This document shows positions 26,442 through 36,038 of a DNA stretch of 64,000 nt, piece after piece. The DNA lies in the NCBI GenBank assembly GCA_965224575.1, contig CBDCZQ010000006.1:2852001-2916000 (forward strand). The letters run 5' to 3'. Within the stretch, counting starts at the first letter, position 1. Each line of letters opens with the position of its first letter. The position numbers and the translations under genes were made by a program. This DNA comes from QPIN01 sp965224575. GTDB lineage: Bacteria > Pseudomonadota > Gammaproteobacteria > Methylococcales > Methylomonadaceae. The notes below the pieces were generated by a model that ran no database searches, was not told where the DNA came from, and was given only the letters and a program-made list of their open reading frames with translations.

Positions 26442-27664
26442 TGAACCGTGTGGTTATCACAGGTATGGCAGCGTTAACACCGATAGGGAATGATTGGCAA
26501 ACGGTTGCAAAAAATTTAAAAGCGCAAAATTCTGGTATTAAAAGAATGGAGGAATGGGCAGACTATAATGGACTAAACAATCAAGTGGCTGCACCGGTTG
26601 ATTTTACCCGCCCAAAACATTATTCGCGTAAGCAGATTCGAGGGATGGGAAGGGTTGCTATGTTGGGAACTTATGCTACTGAATTGGCATTAATTGATGC
26701 TGGCTTGTTAAATGACCCTTGTTTAAAAAGTGGTCAAGTAGGTGTGGCTTATGGGAGTTCCTCTGGTAGCTTTGATGGTTTAGTTGATTTTACGAGTATG
26801 TTATTAAGTAAGGATAGAGGGAGCTTAAATGCAACATCCTATATTCGTATGATGGGACATACCTGTCCAGTGAATATAGGGCTTCATTTTGGAATTAATG
26901 GAAGGATTATTCCCACTTCCAGTGCTTGTACATCAGGAAGTCAGGGGATTGGTTATGCTTATGAGGCGATTAAGCATGGCATTCAATCAGTCATGGTTGC
27001 AGGAGGGAGTGATGAGCTTTCTCCATCACAAGCTGCCGTTTTTGACACCTTATTTGCTGCTAGCACTCGGAATGATGAGCCAGAAAAAACTCCGCGTCCG
27101 TTTGATCGGGATCGAGATGGGTTGGTGATAGGGGAAGGGAGTGGAACGTTTATTTTAGAAGAAAGAGAAAGTGCTTTAAAACGTAATGCTCATATTTATG
27201 CAGAAATTGTGGGTTTTGGTACAAATTCAGGCGGTGTCCATGTGACGCAACCAGATAAAGAAAGTATGCAATTAGCAATGAGGCTTTCTTTGCAGGACGC
27301 AGGGATAGATGTGTCAGAAATTGCTTATATTAGTGCTCATGGAACAGCTACCGATAAAGGTGATATAGCTGAAAGTCAAGCAACAGCGATGGTTTTTGGA
27401 GAAAGAACACCTATTAGTTCTATGAAGAGTTATACGGGGCATACTTTAGGTGCATGTGGGGTAATTGAGGCATGGACTTGTGTAAATATGATGAATGAAA
27501 GTTGGTTTCACCCAACCGTAAACCTAGATAACATTGACCCAGAATGTGCTGATCTAGATTATATTCAAGATGATATTCGTGAAATTAACGGTCAATATAC
27601 GATGAGTAATAATTTTGCTTTTGGTGGAATTAATACATCGTTGATTTTTAAGCGCGAAGAATAA
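26441..27664 (+). CDS. Beta-ketoacyl-ACP synthase (ApeR-like)
   Basis: A 407-residue second ketosynthase with an intact triad: C163 (SSACTSGSQG), H300 (AHGTATDKGD) and H334 (MKSYTGHTLGAC). The start is ATG 26441, with GGAGGG 8 bases upstream; a GTG six bases earlier is less likely. It ends the cluster, and 27665-27800 downstream has no gene. The KS-DH-KR-KS order matches the core of aryl polyene and xanthomonadin loci. Other parts (glycosyl/acyltransferases, LolA-like protein, MMPL exporter, ammonia-lyase) are not in this window. Confidence 0.9.
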   Translation: MNRVVITGMAALTPIGNDWQTVAKNLKAQNSGIKRMEEWADYNGLNNQVAAPVDFTRPKHYSRKQIRGMGRVAMLGTYATELALIDAGLLNDPCLKSGQVGVAYGSSSGSFDGLVDFTSMLLSKDRGSLNATSYIRMMGHTCPVNIGLHFGINGRIIPTSSACTSGSQGIGYAYEAIKHGIQSVMVAGGSDELSPSQAAVFDTLFAASTRNDEPEKTPRPFDRDRDGLVIGEGSGTFILEERESALKRNAHIYAEIVGFGTNSGGVHVTQPDKESMQLAMRLSLQDAGIDVSEIAYISAHGTATDKGDIAESQATAMVFGERTPISSMKSYTGHTLGACGVIEAWTCVNMMNESWFHPTVNLDNIDPECADLDYIQDDIREINGQYTMSNNFAFGGINTSLIFKREE

Positions 27665-27800
27665 TTAAAATAAATAGTGTTTGGTATATCTGGATTGTCG
27701 AGAAAACTAAAGCCGTTTAGGATAAAGGATTTACCAATGAGGTGTCATGCCTTACAATTATATTGGTAGATATTAATAATTATAATTATTGGAGGTTAGT

Positions 27801-28805
27801 ATGTTTAAAATTCGTTCTATGTTCGTAGCTTTTGCTCTTGCTGGTTCTGCTTCGGTTGTATTTGCTCAAGCACTGCCAACAACAGCACCTGCGCCGGCAA
27901 ATAACCCGACTACACCAGCGAAAGTTGAATTAGGAAAAATGCTTTATCATGATCCACGGTTATCTTCCTCAGGTACAGTTTCGTGCGCTTCTTGTCATAA
28001 TACAATGCTAGGTGGTGAAGATAATCGTGCAGGTTCAGTCGGTGTGGAAGGTCAAGTGGGTGGGCGAAGTGCACCTACTGTATGGAATTCAGCTTTTAAT
28101 GAAGTTCAATTCTGGGATGGACGTGCAGCAAGTTTAGAAGAGCAAGCAGCGGGGCCTGTGACTAACCCAATTGAGATGGGAATGAAAAGCTGGGATGATG
28201 TTGTTGCTCGATTAGAAACAATTGAAGGCTATCAAAAAGCTTTTAAAAAGGCTTTTGGCACAGAAACTATTTCTAAAGATAATGCAACCAAAGCGATTGC
28301 AGCTTACGAAAGAACATTAATTACACCAAATAGCCCTTATGATAAATTTGTTAAGGGAAAAAAATCAGCTTTAACTGAACAACAAGTTCGAGGAATGAAT
28401 CTGGCTGTTGAAATAGGTTGTGTTGGTTGTCATAGTGGTCCTGCATTTAATGGCCCTGGCATGTTTCAAAAATTTCCTATTAACTACAACGGTTATTTAG
28501 AAGCGCAATATGATTTCAAAAAAGATAAAGGTCTTGCCGAAGTCACGGGTAAAAAAGAAGATGAACATTTATGGAAAGTACCTACTTTACGTAATATTGC
28601 GTTAACAGCACCTTATTTCCATAATGGAGCGGTTAAAAGTTTAGATAAAGCAGTGAGCTTAATGGCAAAAATTCAGTTGGATAAGAAATTATCTAAAGAT
28701 GAAATTGCTGATATTGTTGCTTTTTTAGAGGCTTTAACGGGTGAATTTCCTAAGCAAGAAATGCCTGTGTTGCCAATTGCATCAGGGAGCACGTTTAATA
28801 AATAA
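27801..28805 (+). CDS. Di-haem cytochrome c peroxidase (CcpA/MauG family)
   Basis: A 334-residue exported protein (signal peptide to about 22, VFAQA) with two haem c motifs, CASCHN near residue 70 and CVGCHSG near residue 205. The family reduces H2O2 with electrons from small c cytochromes in the periplasm. The start at ATG 27801 has a GGAGG Shine-Dalgarno six bases upstream; an upstream TTG is unlikely. The length is that of the peroxidase branch rather than the cofactor-maturing MauG branch, but the substrate is not certain. Confidence 0.92.
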   Translation: MFKIRSMFVAFALAGSASVVFAQALPTTAPAPANNPTTPAKVELGKMLYHDPRLSSSGTVSCASCHNTMLGGEDNRAGSVGVEGQVGGRSAPTVWNSAFNEVQFWDGRAASLEEQAAGPVTNPIEMGMKSWDDVVARLETIEGYQKAFKKAFGTETISKDNATKAIAAYERTLITPNSPYDKFVKGKKSALTEQQVRGMNLAVEIGCVGCHSGPAFNGPGMFQKFPINYNGYLEAQYDFKKDKGLAEVTGKKEDEHLWKVPTLRNIALTAPYFHNGAVKSLDKAVSLMAKIQLDKKLSKDEIADIVAFLEALTGEFPKQEMPVLPIASGSTFNK

Positions 28806-28811
28806 TGTAAT

Positions 28812-28844
28812 TATACTTCGTGTATTTTTGATACACGAAGTATA
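28812..28844. terminator. Perfect hairpin after cytochrome c peroxidase
   Basis: TATACTTCGTGTAT and ATACACGAAGTATA form a perfect 14-bp stem with loop TTTTG. No T run follows on the plus strand, so termination efficiency is uncertain. It lies between the peroxidase and the nqr operon. Confidence 0.55.
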
Positions 28845-29002
28845 AAGTTACATCCTCTTAATGTGGAATATTAATCAATAAGCACATTGAGAAAAAGAGT
28901 AATTTATGATGTAATAGCTAAGTTTTAATATCTTAAATAGATTCTTTGTTTTTCAAGGAGTTTTTTTGCCGCAATTTGTCTGGAGAATAGGCTAATTTCA
29001 CT

Positions 29003-30349
29003 ATGCAATTTACTATAAAAGAAGGTTTAGATCTTCCCATCACGGGAAAACCTAAACAAGTCATTGAAGATGGTAACAAGGTTAAGTCCGTTGCCATTTT
29101 GGGAAAGGATTATATAGGGCTAAAGCCTAAAATGATGGTTGCTGTTGGCGATACTGTCACGTTAGGTCAGGTGCTTTTTACTGATAAGCAAAACCCTGGG
29201 ATTAATTTTACTGCACCGGGTGCAGGTGAAATAAAAGAAATTAATCGTGGAGAAAAACGTGTTTTGCAATCTGTTGTTATTGAGTTAAAAGGGGTAGCAC
29301 AAGAAACATTCGCAAAGTATGCTAAAAAAGACTTAGCAACTATAACGATAAAACAGATTAAAGAAAACTTGTTGGCTTCAGGTTTATGGACATCGTTTCT
29401 GACACGCCCTTACGGCAAAATACCCACAGTTGATAGCTCACCTAGTTCTCTTTTTATTACAGCAATTGATACAAGGCCTTTAGCTGCAAAACCAGAAATA
29501 ATAATCAAAGACAGGGAAACACACTTTACAAACGGGCTATCTATTGTTGCTAAATTAACAGAAGGCAAAACCTATCTTTGTAAAGAAACTGGAGTTGATA
29601 TTGCTTCTATAGAAGAAGTGGAAACAGCTGAGTTTTCAGGGCCACATCCTGCTGGCCTGCCTAGTACACACATTCACTTTATTGATCCTGTTAATGCAGA
29701 AAAAAATGTCTGGCATATTGATTATCAGGCTGTGATAGCAATTGGTGCTTTATTCACAACAGGTAAAATTAATGTAGAAAGGATTATTTCTTTAGCTGGG
29801 CCGACAGTAAAAAAACCTCGTTTGCTACGGACACGAGTAGGTGCAAATACTGATGAATTAGTTTCAGGGGAATTAGAGAAAGTTGAAAACCGAGTGATTT
29901 CAGGATCTGTTTTATTTGGACATGAAGCAACTGAGGGTATGGCATATCTGGGATGTTATAGCAATCAGGTTTCTGTACTTAAAGAAGGTAGAGAGCGTGA
30001 ATTGTTTGGCTGGATTCTTGCTGGTAAAGATAAGTATTCAGCAATGAATGTTTATACTTCAAGTAAAGATCGTAAAGACAATCGTTTATTTCCTCTGACA
30101 ACTGATAAGAATGGTAGTAACAGAGCCATTGTCCCTGTTGGTGTTTATGAGACAGTAATGCCACTTGATATTTTGTCTACACCTTTATTAAAAGCACTAG
30201 TTATTGGTGATACTGATCAGGCTCAGTTATTAGGTGGACTTGAATTAATTGAGGAAGATGTTTCCCTATTTACTTTCGTTGATCCAGGCAAACATGATTT
30301 TGCACCTGTATTAAGAGCGAATCTAACTAAAATTGAGAAGGAAGGATAA
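29003..30349 (+). CDS. nqrA: Na+-translocating NADH:quinone reductase subunit A
   Basis: A 448-residue peripheral subunit starting MQFTIKEGLDLPITGKPKQVI, typical of NqrA. It contains KNPGINFTAPGAGEIKEINRGEKRVLQSVVIE and GPHPAGLPSTHIHFIDPV. Na+-NQR oxidises NADH, reduces ubiquinone and pumps sodium across the inner membrane. First gene of nqrABCDEF; its TAA overlaps the nqrB ATG. Confidence 0.97.
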   Translation: MQFTIKEGLDLPITGKPKQVIEDGNKVKSVAILGKDYIGLKPKMMVAVGDTVTLGQVLFTDKQNPGINFTAPGAGEIKEINRGEKRVLQSVVIELKGVAQETFAKYAKKDLATITIKQIKENLLASGLWTSFLTRPYGKIPTVDSSPSSLFITAIDTRPLAAKPEIIIKDRETHFTNGLSIVAKLTEGKTYLCKETGVDIASIEEVETAEFSGPHPAGLPSTHIHFIDPVNAEKNVWHIDYQAVIAIGALFTTGKINVERIISLAGPTVKKPRLLRTRVGANTDELVSGELEKVENRVISGSVLFGHEATEGMAYLGCYSNQVSVLKEGRERELFGWILAGKDKYSAMNVYTSSKDRKDNRLFPLTTDKNGSNRAIVPVGVYETVMPLDILSTPLLKALVIGDTDQAQLLGGLELIEEDVSLFTFVDPGKHDFAPVLRANLTKIEKEG

Positions 30350-31551
30350 TGTCGGCTAGAGATATTTTAGATAGCGTAGAGCCGCATTTTACGAAAGGCG
30401 GTAAATTAGAAAAGTACTATGGTCTTTATGAGATGGTAGATACTTTTATTTATACACCTTCTGACGTAACACGCGGAACCACGCATGTTCGTGATGGCAA
30501 TGACCTGAAACGTACGATGACTTTTGTTGTAATCGCAACATTTTTCTGCGTTTTAATGGCCATGTACAACACGGGCTACCAAGCCAATTTGGCAGTTCAA
30601 GCAATGGGGCTTAGTGAAGTTAACAGCTGGCGTAGCATTCCTATGTCACTATTTGGCTATAACCCAATGAACCCAATTTCAAATATGGTTCATGGAGCAT
30701 GTTTCTTTTTACCTATATATATAGTGACTTTGGCAGTAGGTGGTATTTGGGAAGTCTTATTTGCTACTGTTCGCGGACATGAAGTTAATGAAGGGTTTTT
30801 GGTATCGTCAATGCTATATACATTGATCTTGCCACCCGATATTCCTTTATGGCAAGTTGCTCTAGGTATTTCTTTCGGAATAGTTATCGGTAAAGAAGTC
30901 TTTGGTGGGACAGGTAAAAACTTTTTAAACCCTGCGTTAACAGGACGTGCATTTTTATTCTTTGCATACCCAGCAGCAATTTCTGGCGACATGGCTTGGG
31001 TTGGTGTTGATGGCTACACCATGGCAACACCATTAGGACTAGCAGCTTCTGGTGGTCTGGATGCTGTTCATGCTGCTGGTTATGGATGGTTTCAATCATT
31101 CTTAGGCTTTATTCCTGGTTCAATTGGCGAGACCTCTACTTTAGCCATCTTTATAGGCGCTGCTTTCTTGCTTTATACCCGTATTGCTTCATATAGAATC
31201 ATGGGTGGTGTATTAATGGGGATGATAGCAACATCAATTATGTTTAACATCATAGGTAGTGATACTAACCCAATGTTTGCATTTCCATTTTATTGGCATT
31301 TAACCGTTGGTGGTTTTGCTTTTGGTATGGTTTATATGGCAACAGATCCTGTAGGTGCAGCAATGACAGATACGGGGCGCTGGATTTTTGGTGCTTTGAT
31401 TGGTGTTATGGTTGTCTTGGTTCGTGTGGTAAATCCAGCTTTCCCAGAAGGAATGATGTTGTCGATTTTATTCGCCAATATGTTTGCCCCTGTTATTGAT
31501 TATTTTGTCGTTCAGGCAAATATTAAGAGAAGGATGAAACGTCATGTCTAA
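30349..31551 (+). CDS. nqrB: Na+-NQR subunit B
   Basis: A 400-residue multi-span membrane subunit. Conserved segments are GGTGKNFLNPALTGRAFLFFAYPA and DGYTMATPLGLA, whose threonine is the site of covalent FMN attachment in the family. Several TM helices are visible (about 57-78, 117-140, 160-180 and onward). NqrB binds quinone and riboflavin and forms part of the sodium path. It overlaps nqrC by 8 bases. Confidence 0.97.
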   Translation: MSARDILDSVEPHFTKGGKLEKYYGLYEMVDTFIYTPSDVTRGTTHVRDGNDLKRTMTFVVIATFFCVLMAMYNTGYQANLAVQAMGLSEVNSWRSIPMSLFGYNPMNPISNMVHGACFFLPIYIVTLAVGGIWEVLFATVRGHEVNEGFLVSSMLYTLILPPDIPLWQVALGISFGIVIGKEVFGGTGKNFLNPALTGRAFLFFAYPAAISGDMAWVGVDGYTMATPLGLAASGGLDAVHAAGYGWFQSFLGFIPGSIGETSTLAIFIGAAFLLYTRIASYRIMGGVLMGMIATSIMFNIIGSDTNPMFAFPFYWHLTVGGFAFGMVYMATDPVGAAMTDTGRWIFGALIGVMVVLVRVVNPAFPEGMMLSILFANMFAPVIDYFVVQANIKRRMKRHV

Positions 31552-32404
31552 TGGAAGTTTAAAAGAACGTTTAGAAAAAAATGAAAATTATCAAAAAGCT
31601 AATGCCTATAAAGAGAAGGTCTTAGCACTAGGTAATGACAGTTTAGAAAAAACTATTGCAGTAGCATTAGCCCTCTGTTTCGTCTGTGCGATTTTAGTTT
31701 CATTTGCTGCGGTTGCTCTAAGACCGTTGCAGATTGAAAACAAAGCACTTGATATGAAGAAGAATATTCTTGAAGTTGCTGGTTTGTTAGATGAAGACAC
31801 TGATATCAACCAGGCATTTTCAGACCAAATAGAAGAAAAACTTGTTGATATCGAAACGGGTGATTATATTGAAGATATGGATATAGTTGCTTACGATCAA
31901 CGTAAAGCTGCGAAAGACCCATCTCAAAATATCATAATTGAAACCAATGATGATATTGCCAGTATTAAACGCAAAGCTAAAATCGCTAAAGTTTTTTTAG
32001 TTAAAAATGGTGAAGTGATCGAATCAATCATATTACCTATGCATGGCTATGGTTTATGGTCAACAATGTATGGTTTCCTAGCTTTAGAAGCTGACGGCCA
32101 AACAGTTAAAAGTATTAACTTTTATGATCAAGGTGAAACACCAGGGTTAGGTGGGGAAGTTGTTAATCCAAACTGGCGTGCTTTGTGGAAAGGTAAAAAA
32201 GTCTATTCAGAATCTGGGGAAGTTGAATTGGGTTTGATAAAAGGTGTAGTTGATACATCTAAATCAGGTTCAGAATATGATGTAGATGGATTAGCTGGAG
32301 CAACGTTAACCAGTTTAGGTGTCTCTAATCTGGTTAAATACTGGATGAGTAATCAAGGTTTTTCTGCTTATCTTGATAAAGTTAGAATTGAAGGGGAGAG
32401 CTGA
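31544..32404 (+). CDS. nqrC: Na+-NQR subunit C
   Basis: A 286-residue subunit with one N-terminal TM helix (about 38-60) and a periplasmic FMN-binding domain. The FMN attachment motif is SGATxT-like: DGLAGATLTSLGVSNLV. GETPGLGGEV is also conserved. FMN is attached by ApbE, whose gene is downstream. Confidence 0.96.
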   Translation: MSNGSLKERLEKNENYQKANAYKEKVLALGNDSLEKTIAVALALCFVCAILVSFAAVALRPLQIENKALDMKKNILEVAGLLDEDTDINQAFSDQIEEKLVDIETGDYIEDMDIVAYDQRKAAKDPSQNIIIETNDDIASIKRKAKIAKVFLVKNGEVIESIILPMHGYGLWSTMYGFLALEADGQTVKSINFYDQGETPGLGGEVVNPNWRALWKGKKVYSESGEVELGLIKGVVDTSKSGSEYDVDGLAGATLTSLGVSNLVKYWMSNQGFSAYLDKVRIEGES

Positions 32405-32406
32405 AT

Positions 32407-33087
32407 ATGAGTGCAGTTATAGATAATGAAACTAAAAAAATATTGGTCGATCCGTTGGTCAATAATAATCCGATTACTTTACAGGTATTGGGAATATGTT
32501 CGGCATTAGCAGTAACATCTCAAATGTCAACATCGTTGATTATGGCAGTTGCTTTAACAGCGGTTACTGCCTGTTCAAGTGCGGCTATTAGTTCGATTAG
32601 AAACCATATACCCGGTAGTATTCGTATTATCGTTCAAATGACTATTATTGCTTCGTTAGTGATTGTAGTAGATCAAGTTCTGAAAGCATTTGCTTATGAA
32701 ATTAGTAAACAATTATCAGTCTTTGTTGGATTAATTATTACCAACTGTATTGTAATGGGACGAGCTGAAGCCTATGCAATGAAAAACCCACCGATGGCCA
32801 GTTTTATTGACGGGCTTGGTAATGGTGCTGGTTATAGTTTGATCTTAATTATCGTTGCATTCTTTAGAGAATTGTTTGGTTCAGGTAAATTATTGGGCAT
32901 AGAAATATTCCCATTAACTAAAGATGGCGGTTGGTATGACCCCAATGGTCTGATGTTATTGCCACCTAGCGCATTCTTTATTATCGGTTTAATTATTTGG
33001 GCATTTCGTCAATGGAAACCTGATCAGTTAGAACAAGCTGATTTTAAAATTATGGATATTTCTCATGGTGAAGGAGGGCATCACTAA
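32407..33087 (+). CDS. nqrD: Na+-NQR subunit D
   Basis: A 226-residue membrane subunit with about six TM helices. It has a conserved cysteine in TNCIVMGRAEAYAMKNPP, which with NqrE holds the membrane Fe-S centre. The RnfE/NqrD family pattern is clear. Its stop overlaps the nqrE start (TAATG). Confidence 0.96.
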   Translation: MSAVIDNETKKILVDPLVNNNPITLQVLGICSALAVTSQMSTSLIMAVALTAVTACSSAAISSIRNHIPGSIRIIVQMTIIASLVIVVDQVLKAFAYEISKQLSVFVGLIITNCIVMGRAEAYAMKNPPMASFIDGLGNGAGYSLILIIVAFFRELFGSGKLLGIEIFPLTKDGGWYDPNGLMLLPPSAFFIIGLIIWAFRQWKPDQLEQADFKIMDISHGEGGHH

Positions 33088-33695
33088 TGAATGAATATGT
33101 AAGTTTATTTATTAAAGCAGTTTTCGTAGAAAATTTAGCCTTAGCATTCTTTCTGGGGATGTGTACATTCCTGGCAGTTTCTAAAAAAATATCTACAGCA
33201 ATAGGTTTAGGGATTGCTGTCATGGTTGTACAGGTGATTACAGTACCAGTTAATAACTTGGTGTATCACACTCTATTAAAAGAAGATGCATTATCATGGT
33301 TAGGAATTACCGGCGTTGATTTAAGCTTTTTAGTTCTTTTAAGCTGTATTGGTATGATCGCAGCTTTAGTACAGATTCTGGAAATGATTTTAGATAAGTT
33401 TTTTCCTGCGCTGTTCCATGCATTAGGCGTTTTTCTACCTTTAATTACAGTAAACTGTGCAATCTTGGGAGGGAGTTTATTCATGATTGAACGTGATTAT
33501 GACTTTACCCAAAGTGTAGTTTATGGTGTGGGTAGTGGTTTTGGATGGATGTTGGCTATCACTGTGATGGCTGGTGTTCGTGAAAAATTAAAATATAGCG
33601 ACATTCCTAAAGGTCTAGAAGGACTTGGAATTACATTTATTAGCGCGGGTCTGATGTCTCTTGGCTTCATGGCTTTTTCTGGAATCCAATTGTAG
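33087..33695 (+). CDS. nqrE: Na+-NQR subunit E
   Basis: A 202-residue membrane subunit homologous to NqrD/RnfA. It starts MNEYVSLFIKAVFVENLALAFFLGMCTFLAVSKK and has the second conserved cysteine in ITVNCAILGGSLFMIERDY. About six TM helices. Confidence 0.96.
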   Translation: MNEYVSLFIKAVFVENLALAFFLGMCTFLAVSKKISTAIGLGIAVMVVQVITVPVNNLVYHTLLKEDALSWLGITGVDLSFLVLLSCIGMIAALVQILEMILDKFFPALFHALGVFLPLITVNCAILGGSLFMIERDYDFTQSVVYGVGSGFGWMLAITVMAGVREKLKYSDIPKGLEGLGITFISAGLMSLGFMAFSGIQL

Positions 33696-33707
33696 GAAGG
33701 ATGAGTA

Positions 33708-34928
33708 ATGCTTGAAATTATATTAGGCGTAATATTATTCACGGTGATCGTGATTGCGCTAGTATTTATTATTATTGGCGCGAAGAGTAAGTTAGTTGCT
33801 TCTGGAGACATTGAAATTGTTGTCAATGATGAGAAGACTATTCATGTACCCGCTGGTGCTAAGTTATTAACCGCGCTGGCAGATAATGATTTGTTTATCC
33901 CTTCGGCTTGTGGCGGTGGTGGTACTTGTGGACAGTGCACTGTTAAAGTATTTTCAGGTGGTGGAGATATTTTACCTACTGAGTTATCTCATATTACAAA
34001 ACGTGAAGCAGCAGAAGGTGAGCGTCTTTCATGTCAGGTTGCAGTTAAACATGATATGAAAATCGAAGTTGAAGATAGTGTATTCGGTGTAAAAAAATGG
34101 GAATGTACTGTTAAGTCAAATCAGAATGTAGCGACCTTTATTAAAGAGTTGGTATTGGAACTACCAAAAGGCGAAGAAATCAATTATCGTGCTGGTGGTT
34201 ATGTTCAAATTGAATGTCCATCTCATGTTTCTAAATATTCTGATATGGATATTGAAAAAGAATACCGGGAAGACTGGGATAAATTTGATTTATGGCGTTA
34301 TGTTTCGGATGTAAAAGAATCTACTTTACGTGCTTATTCTATGGCATCGTATCCAGAGGAAAAAGAAATTATGCTGAACGTGCGTATTGCATCGCCGCCA
34401 CCAGGATCTCCTGATTCAGTACCACCAGGGATTATGTCATCTTATATATTTAATCTTAAGCCTGGTGATAAAGCTATTATATCAGGGCCTTATGGGGAGT
34501 TTTTCGCTAAAGATACAGATGCAGAAATGGTCTTTGTTGGTGGTGGTGCTGGTATGGCTCCAATGCGTTCACATATCTTTGACCAACTACGAAGATTGAA
34601 GTCTAAACGTAAAATGACTTTTTGGTACGGTGCACGTAGTAAGCGCGAAATGTTCTATATCGAAGATTTTGATATGCTAGCTAAAGAAAATAAAAACTTT
34701 GAGTGGCATACTGCATTATCTGATGCATTACCTGAAGATAACTGGGATGGTTATACAGGTTTTATCCATAATGTACTATTTGAAGAATACATTAAAAATC
34801 ACCCCGCACCAGAAGATTGTGAGTACTACTTATGTGGGCCTCCAATAATGAACTCATCAGTGATTAATATGCTGATAGAGAATGGTGTGGAGCCTGAGAA
34901 TATTATGTTAGACGATTTTGGTGGTTAA
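33708..34928 (+). CDS. nqrF: Na+-NQR subunit F (NADH entry)
   Basis: A 406-residue subunit. It has an N-terminal TM anchor (about 3-24), a 2Fe-2S ferredoxin domain (ACGGGGTCGQCTV, later Cys in GERLSCQV), an FAD domain (RAYSMASYP) and an NADH domain (FVGGGAGMAPMRSHIFD, YYLCGPPIMN). It takes electrons from NADH and passes them to the other subunits. Followed by a strong terminator. Confidence 0.97.
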   Translation: MLEIILGVILFTVIVIALVFIIIGAKSKLVASGDIEIVVNDEKTIHVPAGAKLLTALADNDLFIPSACGGGGTCGQCTVKVFSGGGDILPTELSHITKREAAEGERLSCQVAVKHDMKIEVEDSVFGVKKWECTVKSNQNVATFIKELVLELPKGEEINYRAGGYVQIECPSHVSKYSDMDIEKEYREDWDKFDLWRYVSDVKESTLRAYSMASYPEEKEIMLNVRIASPPPGSPDSVPPGIMSSYIFNLKPGDKAIISGPYGEFFAKDTDAEMVFVGGGAGMAPMRSHIFDQLRRLKSKRKMTFWYGARSKREMFYIEDFDMLAKENKNFEWHTALSDALPEDNWDGYTGFIHNVLFEEYIKNHPAPEDCEYYLCGPPIMNSSVINMLIENGVEPENIMLDDFGG

Positions 34929-34939
34929 ATACTTTAAAG

Positions 34940-34972
34940 CCATATTTTCCAGAAGGAGAATATGGTTTTTTT
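34940..34972 (+). terminator. Intrinsic terminator after nqrF
   Basis: CCATATTTTCC and GGAGAATATGG form an 11-bp stem (one G-U pair) with an AGAA loop, followed by seven T. It separates nqrA-F from apbE, so the maturation genes may be read by partial read-through or their own promoter. Confidence 0.88.
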
Positions 34973-34996
34973 ATTAGAAAAATTTATAGGTTGACT

Positions 34997-36034
34997 ATGA
35001 ATTTAATAAACTTAAAACGGGGAACAGTTTTACTGTTCCTCGTTTTTTTATTGTCAGCTTGTGAACAACAAAGAGCATCATCAAAACAATATCCTTTGCA
35101 TTATTCTGATGCAATTTTTGGTACTAGCTTTACAATTAAAGTTTCATTATTACCAAGTACATTAACGACTAAAGAACTAAGATTACAGATCAAACAACTT
35201 CTTGATGAGTTAAATGGACAAATGTCTACTTATCAACAAGATTCTGAACTATCAAAAATCAATATAAATCAATCATCGGAGTGGCTGACCGTTTCGACTG
35301 CTTTATTTTCTGTTCTAAAACAAGCAAAAGAAATTTCAGAACTTACAAACGGTGCATTTGATGTCACAATTGGACCACTAGTTAACTTATGGGGGTTTGG
35401 ACCAGACCCTATGTCATTTATAGCCCCTGAGAAAATACAAATAGATAAGCAATTAAAAAAAACTGGCTATAAAAAAATATTATTTGATGATAAAACGCAT
35501 AAAATAAAGAAATTAGAGCCTGAACTATATATTGATTTGTCAGCTATAGCCAAAGGTTACGCAGTTGACCAAGTTGGATTATTTCTTGAAAAACAAGGTA
35601 TATCTAATTATATGGTTGAGATAGGTGGGGAACTTAGGCTAAAAGGCAAAAACATAAATAATGAGTCTTGGCGAATAGCAGTAGAGAAACCAACAGCAGA
35701 GATGGGTATCATTCAAAAAGTATTACCTTTAAGTAATATATCTTTAGCCACATCAGGAGATTATAGGAACTTTTTTGAGTCTGATGGAGTGCGTTTTTCT
35801 CATACTATTGATCCTCGTTTTGGCAAACCGATTAAACATAAACTAGCATCAATTACTATATTGAGCGATACTACAATGAAAGCAGATGCATTAGCCACTG
35901 CGTTAATGGTTTTAGGGCCGGCAGAAGGCTATAAAATTGCTGAAAAAGAGAAGATTGCTGCTCTATTTATAATAAAAACTGAGGATGGGTTTGAAGAAAA
36001 AGCATCGTCATTTTTTTTAAAAAAACTTAGGTAA
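34997..36034 (+). CDS. apbE: FAD:protein FMN transferase ApbE
   Basis: A 345-residue lipoprotein (signal with lipobox LLSAC, Cys at about 22). Family motifs are FGTSFTIKVS, GAFDVTIGPLVNLWGFG, DLSAIAKGYAVDQV, and MKADALATALMVLG. ApbE transfers FMN from FAD to Thr residues of NqrB and NqrC in the periplasm. The start is ATG 34997; a TTG six bases upstream is less likely. It lies directly downstream of its substrates' operon. Confidence 0.95.
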   Translation: MNLINLKRGTVLLFLVFLLSACEQQRASSKQYPLHYSDAIFGTSFTIKVSLLPSTLTTKELRLQIKQLLDELNGQMSTYQQDSELSKININQSSEWLTVSTALFSVLKQAKEISELTNGAFDVTIGPLVNLWGFGPDPMSFIAPEKIQIDKQLKKTGYKKILFDDKTHKIKKLEPELYIDLSAIAKGYAVDQVGLFLEKQGISNYMVEIGGELRLKGKNINNESWRIAVEKPTAEMGIIQKVLPLSNISLATSGDYRNFFESDGVRFSHTIDPRFGKPIKHKLASITILSDTTMKADALATALMVLGPAEGYKIAEKEKIAALFIIKTEDGFEEKASSFFLKKLR

Positions 36035-36038
36035 TAGA

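Noticed and set aside
27665..27800. Promoter for the cytochrome c peroxidase
   Set aside because: The region is AT-rich and several weak -10/-35 pairings are possible; none stood out.
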